The notes under the pieces: model-generated
Databases searched by the model: none
What the model was told of the DNA's origin: nothing
What the model saw: only the letters and a program-made list of their open reading frames with translations
Translations under genes and position numbers: made by a program
Assembly (NCBI GenBank): GCA_020638975.1
Contig: JACKHN010000006.1
Location: 124,001 to 188,000 of the forward strand
Length of the DNA: 64,000 nt
From: Planctomycetaceae bacterium
GTDB lineage: Bacteria > Planctomycetota > Planctomycetia > Pirellulales > Pirellulaceae
Direction: 5' to 3'
In this document: piece by piece, positions 53,725 to 63,872 of the stretch
How the letters are laid out: each line of letters opens with the position of its first letter
Position numbering within the stretch: position 1 is the first letter of the stretch

Positions 53725-56700
53725 ATGTTTGGCCTAGAGATCGGATTTGATAAGCCGTGGTATCTGGCTCTGCTTGCGCTTTTACCTGTACTGTGGCTGA
53801 TGAGCTTTCGGAGCCTCGCCGGGCTAGGTAATGTCCGTCGCCTGTTCGCACTTGGGTTTCGAACACTCGTGCTCGTCTTGATAATCATGTGCCTGGCCGA
53901 AGTACAGCTGCGCAAAACCAGCGAAAAGCTGACGGTCATCTATTTGCTCGACCAGTCCGAAAGCATCCCGCTCGAAAAGCGGCAGGAGATGCTTCAGTAT
54001 GTGATCGACGAAGTTTCGGAGCATCGTCGAGCGGACCGTGAAGATCGGGCGGGTGCGATCGTCTTCGGTCGAAACGCCAATATCGAGATTCCTCCCTTTG
54101 ATGACGACATCGCAATCTTGGGAGGAATCGATAGCTATATCAATCTGAATACCGACGCGACGAATCTTGAGGCGGCATTAAAGTTGGCTCAAGCTTCCTT
54201 CACCGAGGACTCGGCGAAGCGCATCGTCGTCGTGACCGATGGCAACGAAAACATTGGCGACGCCCGCACGATCGCCGCAATGTTGGCTGACGACGGAATC
54301 GGGATCGATGTGGCTCCGATCAAGTTGACCGCTCGCGCCGAAGTGGCTGTCGAGAAGGTGACGCTTCCACCGGACATACGTAAGGGTCAGCCGGTCGAGA
54401 CCCGAGTGATTGTGAACAACTACGCTGATCGCACAATTCCGGGCAAGCTGCGTGTCACTCGCCGCGTTGGTTCGCAAGAAGAGTTTCTCGGCGAAGTTGA
54501 TGTCGAATTGCCGCCAGGAAAGACGCCTTATTCGTTTTCGCACGAGATCGAGCAACCCGCGGTCTATACCTATCAAGCCGACTTCACGCCAACGCGGCCC
54601 GAAGATGACCTGATGGTCCAGAACAACCGTGCCACTGCATTCACCCATGTGCGAGGCAAAGGACGCGTATTGTTCATCGAGAATTTTGAGAACCCGGGAG
54701 ATTTCGATTTTCTGATTGATCGACTGCGGACTAACAATATCGAAGTCGATTCGATTGCCAGCAACGAGTTGTTCAGTTCCTTAGCAGAGTTACAGACATA
54801 CGATTCCATCGTGTTGGCGAACGTGCCGCGAGGAGGCGGAGTCGATGCGGACTCCGTCGCGAGCTTTAGTGACGCTCAGATCGACATGCTAGTCCGGAAT
54901 ACGGAGCAGATGGGTTGCGGGCTAATCATGCTGGGCGGTCCCGATTCATTCGGTGCGGGTGGATGGTCGAACACCGAACTCGAGAAGGCGATGCCCGTCG
55001 ACTTCCAAATCAAAAATTCGAAGATTCGCGCCGTCGGTGCCCTCGCATTGATGATGCACGCCTCGGAACTTGCCGAAGGAAACTTCTGGCAAAAGGAAGT
55101 TGCCAGCGTTGCGATCAAGGCTCTGGGGCCGATGGACTACTGCGGACTTTTGCACTGGGACATCAGCGGCGACCGTTGGTTGTGGGGCGAACCGCAAGGG
55201 TTGATCCAAGTTGGCAGCCGTCGAGACATGATGCTGGCTCGGCTGGGAAGAATGCAGCCTGGCGATATGCCTGAATTCGAACCTGCCATGAAGAAGGCAT
55301 TGACGTCCTTCAATCGAGTCAATGCATCCGTAAAGCACATGATCGTCATCAGCGATGGCGATCCGTCTCCTCCCGGTTTTTCGACCACCGCAAATTTCAA
55401 AAAGGCAAACATCCAAGTATCCACGGTGGCCGTCGGAACGCACGGCCCAGCTGGCTCGAAGGTGTTGCAGGATCTTGCCCAAGACACGGGCGGGCGATAC
55501 TACGTTGTCAAAAATCCGAAGGCCCTTCCCAAAATCTATCAGAGCGAAGTGCGCCGCGTTGCGAGGCCCTTGGTCTTCGAACCGGATGTGCCTGTCAGTC
55601 CGCAGGTTGTAGATCGGTCGCACGAGATCGTTCAGGGGATTGAAACCCTCCCGCCGATCACGGGGTTTGTGCTAACGACCGCCAAGGACAGTCCATTGGT
55701 CGAAACGCTGATCCTGTCGCCGCAACCGCAAGACGAACGCAATGCGACGATTATGGCCGCGTGGACGTATCACTTGGGACGAACAGCCGTCCTCACGACG
55801 GACACAGGCAAACGCTGGGCAACGCGCTGGACCGACTGGGAAAACTACGACAAACTGTTTACGCAACTCGTTCGCTGGTCGATGCGTCCCGTGAACGATG
55901 ATGGTAAGTTTACGGTTGCTACGGACGTGCGTGACGGCAAGGTCAGCGTCATTGTTACTGCGCTCGACACGGACGACGAGTTCCTTAACTTTCTGAATAT
56001 GTCCAGTTCCGCGCTCGATCCCAAATTAGCCGCCAAAGACGTAAAGATTCAACAAGTCGCTCCCGGTCGTTACGTGGGTGAGTTCGATGCGCCGGATGAT
56101 GGAAACTATTTCATTACGATCAGCCCGGGACCAGGTCACGCCCCGCTGTTGACTGGCGTGAATGTGCCGTATTCTTCTGAGTTCCGCGAGCGTGAAACGA
56201 ACATGGCATTGCTCAAGGCTCTGGCGGCAATCCATCCCAAAGGCGGCGAACCGGGTGTATTGATCGAAGAGAGCGAAACTGAAGGTGGTGCGCAGAGCCT
56301 GCTATCTTACGACACTTTCCGTTCCGGTCTGCCACCTTCGATCAGCAGCCAAGACGTGTGGCCGCTGTTTCTGCTTTTGGCAGCGGGTGTCTTCTTTGCA
56401 GATGTCTTTGTACGCCGTGTGACCGTCAGTTTGGAGTGGGTCGGCCCGGTACTTACTTGGCTGCGAGTAAAAGTGTTTGGCCAAGAACGGCCCGAGCAAC
56501 ACGAAGAGCGGCTGGATCGATTGCGTAGTCGCAAGGCTGCCATCGCTGGCGAGATTGATGAACGCCGCGCATCAACACGCTTCGAACCGACAATGCCCGA
56601 AGATGGTGCCCCAACCGTGACATTGGACGATGTACTGCAGGACGTGGCCGGTGGCCTCGCGCCGACCGAACGATCAAAACGACCAAAGTCACAACTATCG

Positions 56701-56787
56701 CCGGAAGGCACCGAGGACGAGTCGTATACAAGTCGACTACTGAAAGCGAAACAGAAGGCCTGGAAAGACAACAAGGACAAGGACTAA
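53725..56787 (+). CDS. VWA domain membrane protein with glutamine-amidotransferase-like part
   Basis: 1020 residues. N-terminal membrane segments (YLALLALLPVLWLMSF, LGFRTLVLVLIIMCLA), then a first VWA domain with the MIDAS motif DQSES and VVTDGNENIGD. Around residues 310-430 is a class I GATase-like region (GRVLFIENFENPGDFDFLI, IMLGGPDSFGAGGW), a second VWA-type segment (MIVISDGDPSPPGF) and, near residue 870, a transmembrane segment (VWPLFLLLAAGVFFADVFV) followed by a charged cytoplasmic tail. ATG 53725 has AGGGAGGGA. Known Planctomycetota relatives sit with MoxR and DUF58, as here; its function is unknown, perhaps assembly or chaperoning of envelope complexes. Confidence 0.87.
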   Translation: MFGLEIGFDKPWYLALLALLPVLWLMSFRSLAGLGNVRRLFALGFRTLVLVLIIMCLAEVQLRKTSEKLTVIYLLDQSESIPLEKRQEMLQYVIDEVSEHRRADREDRAGAIVFGRNANIEIPPFDDDIAILGGIDSYINLNTDATNLEAALKLAQASFTEDSAKRIVVVTDGNENIGDARTIAAMLADDGIGIDVAPIKLTARAEVAVEKVTLPPDIRKGQPVETRVIVNNYADRTIPGKLRVTRRVGSQEEFLGEVDVELPPGKTPYSFSHEIEQPAVYTYQADFTPTRPEDDLMVQNNRATAFTHVRGKGRVLFIENFENPGDFDFLIDRLRTNNIEVDSIASNELFSSLAELQTYDSIVLANVPRGGGVDADSVASFSDAQIDMLVRNTEQMGCGLIMLGGPDSFGAGGWSNTELEKAMPVDFQIKNSKIRAVGALALMMHASELAEGNFWQKEVASVAIKALGPMDYCGLLHWDISGDRWLWGEPQGLIQVGSRRDMMLARLGRMQPGDMPEFEPAMKKALTSFNRVNASVKHMIVISDGDPSPPGFSTTANFKKANIQVSTVAVGTHGPAGSKVLQDLAQDTGGRYYVVKNPKALPKIYQSEVRRVARPLVFEPDVPVSPQVVDRSHEIVQGIETLPPITGFVLTTAKDSPLVETLILSPQPQDERNATIMAAWTYHLGRTAVLTTDTGKRWATRWTDWENYDKLFTQLVRWSMRPVNDDGKFTVATDVRDGKVSVIVTALDTDDEFLNFLNMSSSALDPKLAAKDVKIQQVAPGRYVGEFDAPDDGNYFITISPGPGHAPLLTGVNVPYSSEFRERETNMALLKALAAIHPKGGEPGVLIEESETEGGAQSLLSYDTFRSGLPPSISSQDVWPLFLLLAAGVFFADVFVRRVTVSLEWVGPVLTWLRVKVFGQERPEQHEERLDRLRSRKAAIAGEIDERRASTRFEPTMPEDGAPTVTLDDVLQDVAGGLAPTERSKRPKSQLSPEGTEDESYTSRLLKAKQKAWKDNKDKD

Positions 56788-56802
56788 TCAAAAGGAATCT
56801 TC

Positions 56803-57837
56803 ATGAGCAGCGCTGAGAATATGCAGCAACAGGCGGAAGAGTTTCGCCAACGGTATACGGCAGTACGCAACGAGATCGGCAAAGTCATCGTCGGTCACGA
56901 CGACATCGTGCATGGCGTCCTGACGTGCATGTTTGTGGGTGGTCACTGTCTGCTGGAAGGTGTGCCCGGTTTGGGAAAGACGCTGCTGGTTCGCACCTTG
57001 GCGCAGGCACTTCATCTAGACTTCAGCCGCATTCAATTCACCCCCGATCTGATGCCAGCCGACATTCTGGGGACGAACATGGTGATGGAATCGCCGGACG
57101 GTCGGAAGGTATTCGAGTTTCAAAAGGGACCGATCTTTACGCAGATCTGCCTGGCTGACGAAATCAATCGAGCGACTCCCAAGACGCAATCCGCCATGCT
57201 CGAAACAATGCAGGAAGGAACTGTCACCGTTGCGGGACAACGCTTCGAACTGAAGCAACCGTTCTTCGTGATGGCGACCCAGAACCCGATCGAACAAGAA
57301 GGGACCTATCCGCTGCCCGAGGCTCAACTCGATCGCTTCTTCTTCAAGCTGGTTGTCGGCTACTCGACGCGCGAAGAATTGTCGACGATTGTCGACAGAA
57401 CAACGCGAGGAATTTCGGTGACGCCCGAGAACGTAATGGACGGTGGCGAGATCATTCGTTGGCAGAAGCTGATCCGTGAAGTGATTCTTGCGAAGCACGT
57501 GCAGGACTACATCGTGCGATTGACGCTGGCCACACATCCCGAAGGCCCGCACGCGCTGCCGATCACGAACAAGTACTTGCGCTGGGGCAGCAGCCCACGT
57601 GGAGCTCAAACGTTAGCACTGGCCGCCAAGGTTCGCGCGTTGCTCGAAGGTCGTTTCAACGTGAGCTTTGAAGATGTTCGCCGAGTTTACTTACCGGCAA
57701 TGCGGCATCGCGTGATCTTGAACTTCGAAGCACAAGCCGAAGGAATGGAGACGGATCACGTATTGCTGGAGATTCTCGAACAGCTTCCCGAGAAAGCAGA
57801 TCAAATGCCTGTCGCTGCGGCGCTCGTCGCGGATTAG
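56803..57837 (+). CDS. MoxR family AAA+ ATPase
   Basis: 344 residues. Walker A GVPGLGKTLL (about residue 50), Walker B ICLADEINRATPKTQ, sensor 1 FVMATQNPIEQEGTYPLPEAQLDRF, and sensor 2 GSSPRGAQTLALAAK. MoxR ATPases work with VWA proteins in maturing or inserting cofactors into partner complexes. ATG 56803 with AAGGAA about 6 bases upstream, 15 bp after the VWA gene. A palindrome lies between this gene and DUF58. Confidence 0.95.
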   Translation: MSSAENMQQQAEEFRQRYTAVRNEIGKVIVGHDDIVHGVLTCMFVGGHCLLEGVPGLGKTLLVRTLAQALHLDFSRIQFTPDLMPADILGTNMVMESPDGRKVFEFQKGPIFTQICLADEINRATPKTQSAMLETMQEGTVTVAGQRFELKQPFFVMATQNPIEQEGTYPLPEAQLDRFFFKLVVGYSTREELSTIVDRTTRGISVTPENVMDGGEIIRWQKLIREVILAKHVQDYIVRLTLATHPEGPHALPITNKYLRWGSSPRGAQTLALAAKVRALLEGRFNVSFEDVRRVYLPAMRHRVILNFEAQAEGMETDHVLLEILEQLPEKADQMPVAAALVAD

Positions 57838-57846
57838 TCGCCTACG

Positions 57847-57915
57847 TACGACGGCCCTCCGAGGCTGTCGAGTCTACCGAATGTTGACAGTCGACGGCCT
57901 CGGAGGGCCGTCGTA
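57847..57915. repeat. Intercistronic palindrome related to the MITE core
   Basis: Arms of 25 bases (57847-57871 and 57891-57915, beginning TACGACGGCCCTCCGAGG) separated by 19 bases, forming a stable hairpin in the moxR-DUF58 gap. The left arm matches the MITE core arm at 22 of 25 and the right at 23 of 25, but the outer ends and duplications are missing. Confidence 0.75.
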
Positions 57916-57935
57916 CAAGTTGTCATGCGATCACC

Positions 57936-58832
57936 ATGAGTTCCACGCAAACATCCACACCGCTGCTCAGCCCACAACTGCTCGCCCAACTCGAACGTCT
58001 CGAGTTGGTCAGCCGCAAGATCTTTCGCGGGCGGATGAAAGGCGAACGCCGCAGTAAGCGAAAGGGACAGAGCGTCGAATTCGCGGACTTCCGGAACTAT
58101 GTGCCTGGCGACGACATCCGATTCATCGATTGGAACTTGTATGCTCGACTCGACAAATTGTTCCTCAAGCTGTTCCTCGAAGAAGAAGATCTGCACTTTT
58201 ATGCTTTAATCGACACAAGTACGTCGATGGACTTCGGCGATCCGACGAAGCTGCACTACGCCAAGCAACTCGCCGCAGCGTTGGGCTTTATCGGCCTGTG
58301 CCGCGCCGATCGCGTGAAGATCGAAGCACTGGGAGCTTCGCGAGCGAATCCAGCTCCGGCACTCCGTGGCCGATCGAGTATGTGGCGTATGCTGGACTAT
58401 TTGAACGCCATTCAACCGGGCAACAATATTCCGCTGGCGCAAGGCGTAAAAGAATTCTGTTTGCGCAATTCGGGACAGGGAATCTTGGTGCTGATTACGG
58501 ACTTGATGGACAAGAGCGGTTACGAATCGGCGCTGCGTTTCCTCCTGGCACAAAACATTGACGTGTATGTGATTCACGTGCTATCCCAGGCGGAGATCGA
58601 GCCCGATGTAACGGGTGATCTGCGGCTGGTGGATTGCGAAGACGAAGACATCGCCGAGATCACGGTCAGTCGCCCGCTGCTGAACCGCTACAAGCAGACG
58701 TTAGCGACGTTCATCGATGGTGCGAAAGAGTTCTGCACACGCCGTGGCATGTCGTACATCATGACGAGTACCGAGACACCGGTCGAGCAACTCGTCAGCA
58801 ACTACCTCCGCCAGCGAGGGCTCGTGCGATGA
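57936..58832 (+). CDS. DUF58 domain protein
   Basis: 298 residues. The DUF58 signature is RNYVPGDDIRFIDWNLYAR (about residue 50), followed by a VWA-like core (FYALIDTSTSMDFGDPTK with the MIDAS DTSTS, and GILVLITDLMDKSGYE). No membrane segments. DUF58 proteins are the constant partners of MoxR ATPases. Stop overlaps the BatA-like gene by ATGA. Function unknown beyond the MoxR association. Confidence 0.93.
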   Translation: MSSTQTSTPLLSPQLLAQLERLELVSRKIFRGRMKGERRSKRKGQSVEFADFRNYVPGDDIRFIDWNLYARLDKLFLKLFLEEEDLHFYALIDTSTSMDFGDPTKLHYAKQLAAALGFIGLCRADRVKIEALGASRANPAPALRGRSSMWRMLDYLNAIQPGNNIPLAQGVKEFCLRNSGQGILVLITDLMDKSGYESALRFLLAQNIDVYVIHVLSQAEIEPDVTGDLRLVDCEDEDIAEITVSRPLLNRYKQTLATFIDGAKEFCTRRGMSYIMTSTETPVEQLVSNYLRQRGLVR

Positions 58833-60820
58833 ACTTCATTCCAGCTCTCACGACGTTTCAGTGGCTGCTGCTGGCTGCCATTCCTCCGGCGATCATCTCG
58901 CTGTACTTCTTGAAACTGAAGCGGCACCCGGTGGAAGTGCCTAGCACGTACCTGTGGACTCGTACGATCGAGGACTTGCACGTCAATTCGATCTGGCAGC
59001 GGCTGCGTCAGAGCTTGTTGCTGTTTCTACAGTTGTTGGTGTTGCTGCTGGCCATCCTGGCGTGCCTGCGACCCGGTTGGCGGGGGACGAATCTGGTTGG
59101 TGATCGCTTCATTTTCATGGTGGATACCTCGGCGAGCATGAGCGCCACGGACGTTGGTCCGTCGCGGCTCGAAGCGGCGAAGAAGCACGCGCTCGGATTG
59201 ATCGATCAGATGGAATCCAGCGACGTGGCGATGGTTATCAGTTTTTCCGATGTGCCACGCATCGAACAAGCATTCACGAACAATCGCAGCGCACTGCGGC
59301 AGGCCGTGAACAAGATTAGCCAAACGAATCGCCGGACCGACATCAGCGAAGCCTTGCGCCACGCTTCAGGACTCGCGAATCCTGGCCGAACAAGCGAAGC
59401 CGGCACTAGTGATGTACAAGTTGCCGACGCGCTCCCAGCGACGATGTACATCATTAGTGATGGCGGCGTACCAGCCGTGCCCGATTTCTCGCCGGGCAAT
59501 CTCACGGCGGTTTACGTCAAAATCGGAACGGCAACGCCGAACAACGTGGGTATCGTCGCTTTCAGCACGGAACGGAATCCCGAGAAGCCAGGGCAGTTGC
59601 AAGCATTCGCGAGGCTTGAGAACTCCAGTGGCAAGGACGTCGAGGTGGACGTCGCGCTCTATCTGGACGGTGGATTGGTGGATGCCAGTAGCGTGACCGT
59701 GCCGACCGATGCGGCGGAGGGCGTGAGTTTCGTACTGAATGACATCGAGAGCGCGATTCTCAAACTCGAGATTCAGCACAAGGACGACATGTTGCTCGAT
59801 AATGCAGCCTTTGCGACAATCAATACTCCACGCCGAGCCCGCGTGCTGGTTGTAACTCTTGGCAACGACGCCCTGAAGTTTGCGATTACCACGGAAGCCG
59901 CTGCTAAAGTCGCCGATGTTGCCTTTGCGGAGCCTGCGGTGCTGGAAACGAAAGAGCACGAGACGTTGGCATTGGCGGGCGCGTACGACTTGATCGTCTA
60001 CGATCGTTGCACGCCGAAAGTGATGCCGGAAGCCAACACCTTGTTCATTGGACGCGTGCCCCCAGCCGAAGGCTGGTCCGCCGACGCCCCGAAGACTTCG
60101 CCGCTGATCATCGACATTGACCGACTGCATCCGCTGATGCATCTCGTCGAGTTGGGTTCGATCTTGATTTACGACTCACTACCGCTAAAGGGTCCCGAGG
60201 GTGCCAAATCGCTCATCGATTCCGATAACGGCCCACTCTTAATGATTGCGCCGCGGAAAGGGTTCGAGGATGCCGTGTTGGCGTTCGAGTTGGTGGGAGC
60301 TTACCCCGACGGTGATGTAAACGCGAAAACGAACTGGCCTCGTCGAAAGAGTTTCCCTGTGTTTGTGATGAATACAGTACGTTACCTCGGCGGTGCCCGC
60401 GCCAGCTTAGAGGTGCAAGGCTCGCAGCCCGGTCAGCCCGTCAAATTGCGAACGGAAGCCCCCACCGAGCAAATCGTGGTCGAGTCGCCAAGCGGCGTCC
60501 GAACCAAAGTTCAGCGAGAGAGCCAAAACTCATTCATCTTTACGCGGGCCGAAGAACTCGGCGTCTACTCCGTCCGCGAAGGAACGGATCGCGAAACCGG
60601 CCAGCACTTCGCAATTAACCTCTTTGACAGCCGTGAGAGCGACTTAATCCCGAGGGAAGTGATCGACATCCCCTATTTCGACGAAGCAACCGAGCAGGTG
60701 GGAGTTCACGCTTCGCTGGCCGAGCCGAGTCGCAAAGAGATGTGGAAGCTGTTGCTGATCGTCGGACTGGTGGTGCTGGTATTCGAGTGGTACGTCTATA
60801 ACCGTCGCGTCTACCTGTAA
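58829..60820 (+). CDS. BatA/VWA domain membrane protein
   Basis: 663 residues from ATG 58829 in the ATGA overlap with the DUF58 gene. N-terminal BatA-type region (FQWLLLAAIPPAIISLYFLKLKR, then LLLFLQLLVLLLAILACLRPG), a VWA domain with MIDAS DTSASMSA (about residue 95), a long beta-rich periplasmic part, and a C-terminal transmembrane segment (LLLIVGLVVLVFEWYVY). Longer frames are shadows over the DUF58 gene. Last gene of the operon before the group II intron. Confidence 0.92.
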   Translation: MNFIPALTTFQWLLLAAIPPAIISLYFLKLKRHPVEVPSTYLWTRTIEDLHVNSIWQRLRQSLLLFLQLLVLLLAILACLRPGWRGTNLVGDRFIFMVDTSASMSATDVGPSRLEAAKKHALGLIDQMESSDVAMVISFSDVPRIEQAFTNNRSALRQAVNKISQTNRRTDISEALRHASGLANPGRTSEAGTSDVQVADALPATMYIISDGGVPAVPDFSPGNLTAVYVKIGTATPNNVGIVAFSTERNPEKPGQLQAFARLENSSGKDVEVDVALYLDGGLVDASSVTVPTDAAEGVSFVLNDIESAILKLEIQHKDDMLLDNAAFATINTPRRARVLVVTLGNDALKFAITTEAAAKVADVAFAEPAVLETKEHETLALAGAYDLIVYDRCTPKVMPEANTLFIGRVPPAEGWSADAPKTSPLIIDIDRLHPLMHLVELGSILIYDSLPLKGPEGAKSLIDSDNGPLLMIAPRKGFEDAVLAFELVGAYPDGDVNAKTNWPRRKSFPVFVMNTVRYLGGARASLEVQGSQPGQPVKLRTEAPTEQIVVESPSGVRTKVQRESQNSFIFTRAEELGVYSVREGTDRETGQHFAINLFDSRESDLIPREVIDIPYFDEATEQVGVHASLAEPSRKEMWKLLLIVGLVVLVFEWYVYNRRVYL

Positions 60821-60892
60821 TTTCCAATGAGTCCCGTCGGCTCTGCGTTTCTTCCGCTAAGGACCAACTCAAAAATAACTTCGGCATTTCAA

Positions 60893-60971
60893 GGGATAGG
60901 GGTAGGGAAGTCCGGTTGAGCCGGACTCCCCTCCCTCCGAACCGTGCATGCGGTTCTCCCGCACACGGCTC
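60893..60971 (-). ncRNA. Group II intron 3' end (domains V and VI)
   Basis: On the minus strand, 60971-60939 gives a 33-nt hairpin GAGCCGTGTGCGGGAGAACC... with the AGC triad, GAGA loop and terminal GGTTC, matching domain V. The following GTCCGG/CCGGAC hairpin is a domain VI candidate, and the 3' splice site lies near 60890-60895 (not exact). The RT stop codon is 6 bases before domain V. The 5' part of the intron lies beyond the right window edge. Confidence 0.8.
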
Positions 60972-62277
60972 TCCAGTCAGTGGTTGCCCAGTGATAGGGA
61001 TTGAACGTAACGGGTGTGGGCGTTGCGCAGACTTCGCAAGCCCAGATCCGTGAAGTAGGCATTGGGCCAACGGCGTGTTCTCGATAAGCGTTGGGGATTA
61101 CGCCGGTGACGCTTGAGCAACTGACGGCGCAGTCGTCGACGGATCATCCCATCATAGGCATCGAAAACATTCCAGTTACTGTGACGAAAGTACGTGAACC
61201 AGCCGATCGTCACCGCATTGATCTCTGCAATCGTTTGTGTCATCGACTGTCCCGATTTACGCGGAGTCAATTCGCGGATTCGATCGACCATCTTGCGGCG
61301 ACTCTTGGCCCGCGGGAAACGACACTTCCCGCGGAATGAATAGCCCAGAAAGTCGAAACTCGTCTCGCGACTATCAACAACTCGCGTCTTCTCAGGATGA
61401 AGCGTCAAGCCAGCAGAGGTGACAAAACGTTTCACTTCCTCAAGTGCCGTTTCGGCTTCGGCCTGACTACCACACAGGATCACGAAGTCGTCACAGTAAC
61501 GAACCATTTCGTAGCCAAGCTTGGCCATCTGATGATCCAGTTCACTCAAGTACAAATTCGACAACAACGGAGAAAGAACGGCCCCTTGTGGAACTCCCGC
61601 TTCGGGCGTCCACTCGGATAGTTCTTCCAGGATCGATTGATCCAGAAACGATTGGATCAAAGCCAACAGACGTCGATCCGAGATTTTCGCTTGCACAAGT
61701 TGCATCAAGCGATCTTTCGGAATCGTATCGAAGTAGCTTTGAAGATCAGCGTCAACAACAAACACCTTGCCTTCGTCAAGCTTCTGCTCGACAACTCGCA
61801 GCGCGTCATGGCAACTGCGTCCGTGGCGAAAGCCGAAGCTTCGCTCGTGAAACTCGTTGTCGAAGATCGGTTCGATCACGTTAAGAATGGCCGTTTGCAC
61901 GACCCGATCTCGAACCGTCGGAATCCCCAGCGGACGTTCCGTCGAACTGCCCGGTTTAGGAATCCAAACTCGGCGTACCGGACGCGGGCGGTAAGTCCCC
62001 TCGCGTAGTTGCCGGTGTAGGCGTCGGATTTCGTCGATCTCATGTTCGGCGAAATCGCTGGTGCTTTGGCCGTCCACTCCAGCGGCCCCGTCTCTCCCGA
62101 CGACCTTGCGGGCCGACGTGTAGAGATTGAGTTCGCTTTCGACTTTATCGCTCAGAGCATGCCATTTGCCTCCTCGCACTCCTACAACGAGTGCGTTCAA
62201 CATGCGGTCGGTCCAAACACTACGATTCGCCCAAGCGGAGATCTCACGTGTTGATTCCCGTGCCTCGGGTTCTACCG

Positions 62278-63872
62278 CTGAGTATTACCCACATCTGGTC
62301 CAGTAGCAATCGATGGCGCGGACGGCCAAGTGGAGTTTTTCGAAGCCTCGCCAGAGCGTGATCCAACCGGGCTCGCCATCGCCTTTGCGCAGCATGTGAC
62401 CGCCTAGGCCAGCTAACTCGCGATAGAATTCACGCACGGTCCCGATCCTTCGACTACCGCGCAAACGCCGAAGCACCGTCACCCAATGTCGAGGCACGAC
62501 TTCCTCCGCCGCGCGATCAGGAGTCTCGCGAGCCGCACTGCGAAGTTGCAACAAGCGAACCGCGGTCACGCTCAACAACCCAGTGATCGCTTCCAAGCGT
62601 TCGCTCGTTTCGTACTGACGATCTTCCACACGACAGCCCGTCTTCAACGCTTTGTGAAACTCCTCCACGAGCGGGCGTTTTTCGTAGTACTCGATCACCT
62701 GCCAAGCCTCCTCAAACGTCGTCACTGGCAGCGACGTCAGCAACACCCAACGCAACGGATCGACGCCAGCCGGCACATTCACTTCGCGCACTTCGACCAC
62801 GTTCATCGACATCAGCGTAATCCCCACTTCACGCAACCAAGGACTACGCTGACGCGGAGCAGGCATCATCAGCCTGCCGAAACGGACTTCGATCTGAGCC
62901 GTCCGCGAACCGTGGGCATGGCTGCGGTACGACAGCTCGTACGTACCCGCCAGCGGCAACGAGTCCAGGAAACACGACAGTGGCATTTCCTGTTCCTGGG
63001 ATTGCACAATGCGGTGCAGGTCTCGCGCCCGCACGACCCAATCGTGACGATTCAACAACAGCTTGCAATAGACCTCGAAATTGTCTCCACCCCGATCACA
63101 GAGATCGACGAAGCGAACGCCTTTTGGCGGAGGACCGATTTGATCAATGAGTTCTCCCCACACACGCGATTCGCGATCACGGGCCAGCCGACGTGTTCGC
63201 GATTCGTTTTTGGGTGCTGGCTTTCGGTAGCGGATCTTCTGTCCGGCCAGGCCAATCACGGCTTCGGTCGCGGGATCAATCATCAATCCCGAATGCAACA
63301 GGAAGCCGCGGCCAAACCCTCCGCCTAACGGTCCCAAGCCAGTGGCTTGGTTGGTCGCTCCGAACTCGACTTCCGTGGTGTCACAGGAAATCAGGCGGGT
63401 TCCGACCGGCTGTTGTCGAGTCTGCTGCCAATGACGCTCGGCGATGGCATCGAACGTGACTTGCTCGTTGTCGATCAAACGATAAGCAGCTTTCAGGTCG
63501 CACCACTTTTCCGTCTGTCCCGGCGTCGAAGCATCGGGAGCAGCGGCCACTTGTGCAGCGAATTGGACCAGTCGCCGTGTGCGTCGAACATCGCCCAAGA
63601 GACAAGTTCCGAATTGTTGTTCCGCCCATTCTTGAGTTTCCAGAATCACAGCCATCACTCACCTCCGTGCCTTCGTGCTGGACTCTGCAATCCCAAGCTG
63701 CCAGCCTCAGGTGACCGCTCCAAACCCTGGTCGCCTCACTAAACCTTTCTACGACACCGAAGTCCGGAATGCTCATCGCGAAGACAAACTATCATCTACC
63801 CACCACTTAGCCGTGCTATCAACCGCCTGCTGCCACGCTAAAATCAACCACATAGATGTGGGTAATACTCAG
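62278..63872 (-). mobile_element. IS4-family insertion sequence, complete (1595 bp)
   Basis: Inverted ends CTGAGTATTACCCACATCT (62278-62296) and its exact reverse complement ending at 63872 (19/19). Identical 10-bp target duplication GGTTCTACCG at 62268-62277 and 63873-63882. Contains one transposase gene that starts 214 bp inside the right end and stops within the left end. Perfect ends, duplication and intact gene suggest a recent insertion. Confidence 0.95.
62285..63658 (-). CDS. IS4-family (Tn5-like) transposase
   Basis: 457 residues, near Tn5 transposase length. N-terminal DNA-binding type segment (EWAEQQFGTCLLGDVRRTRRL, WCDLKAAYRLIDNEQVTFDAI), first catalytic Asp in RLISCDTTEVEFG, second in FVDLCDRGGDNFEV, and the YREK box YEKRPLVEEFHKALKTGCR with Y-2-R-3-E-6-K spacing. 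Start ATG 63658 (or 63655, adjacent). The stop is inside the left inverted end. No frameshift seen, so probably active. Confidence 0.95.
   Translation of the reverse strand: MMAVILETQEWAEQQFGTCLLGDVRRTRRLVQFAAQVAAAPDASTPGQTEKWCDLKAAYRLIDNEQVTFDAIAERHWQQTRQQPVGTRLISCDTTEVEFGATNQATGLGPLGGGFGRGFLLHSGLMIDPATEAVIGLAGQKIRYRKPAPKNESRTRRLARDRESRVWGELIDQIGPPPKGVRFVDLCDRGGDNFEVYCKLLLNRHDWVVRARDLHRIVQSQEQEMPLSCFLDSLPLAGTYELSYRSHAHGSRTAQIEVRFGRLMMPAPRQRSPWLREVGITLMSMNVVEVREVNVPAGVDPLRWVLLTSLPVTTFEEAWQVIEYYEKRPLVEEFHKALKTGCRVEDRQYETSERLEAITGLLSVTAVRLLQLRSAARETPDRAAEEVVPRHWVTVLRRLRGSRRIGTVREFYRELAGLGGHMLRKGDGEPGWITLWRGFEKLHLAVRAIDCYWTRCG

Noticed and set aside
60977..62203. Calling the 408-residue reverse transcriptase an intact gene
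   Set aside because: The upstream 49 codons continue in frame to the IS boundary and resume on its other side, so it is an interrupted gene.
62486..63328. 280-codon plus-strand ORF inside the IS
   Set aside because: Antisense shadow of the transposase, His/Arg-rich with no motif, while the transposase has all catalytic residues.
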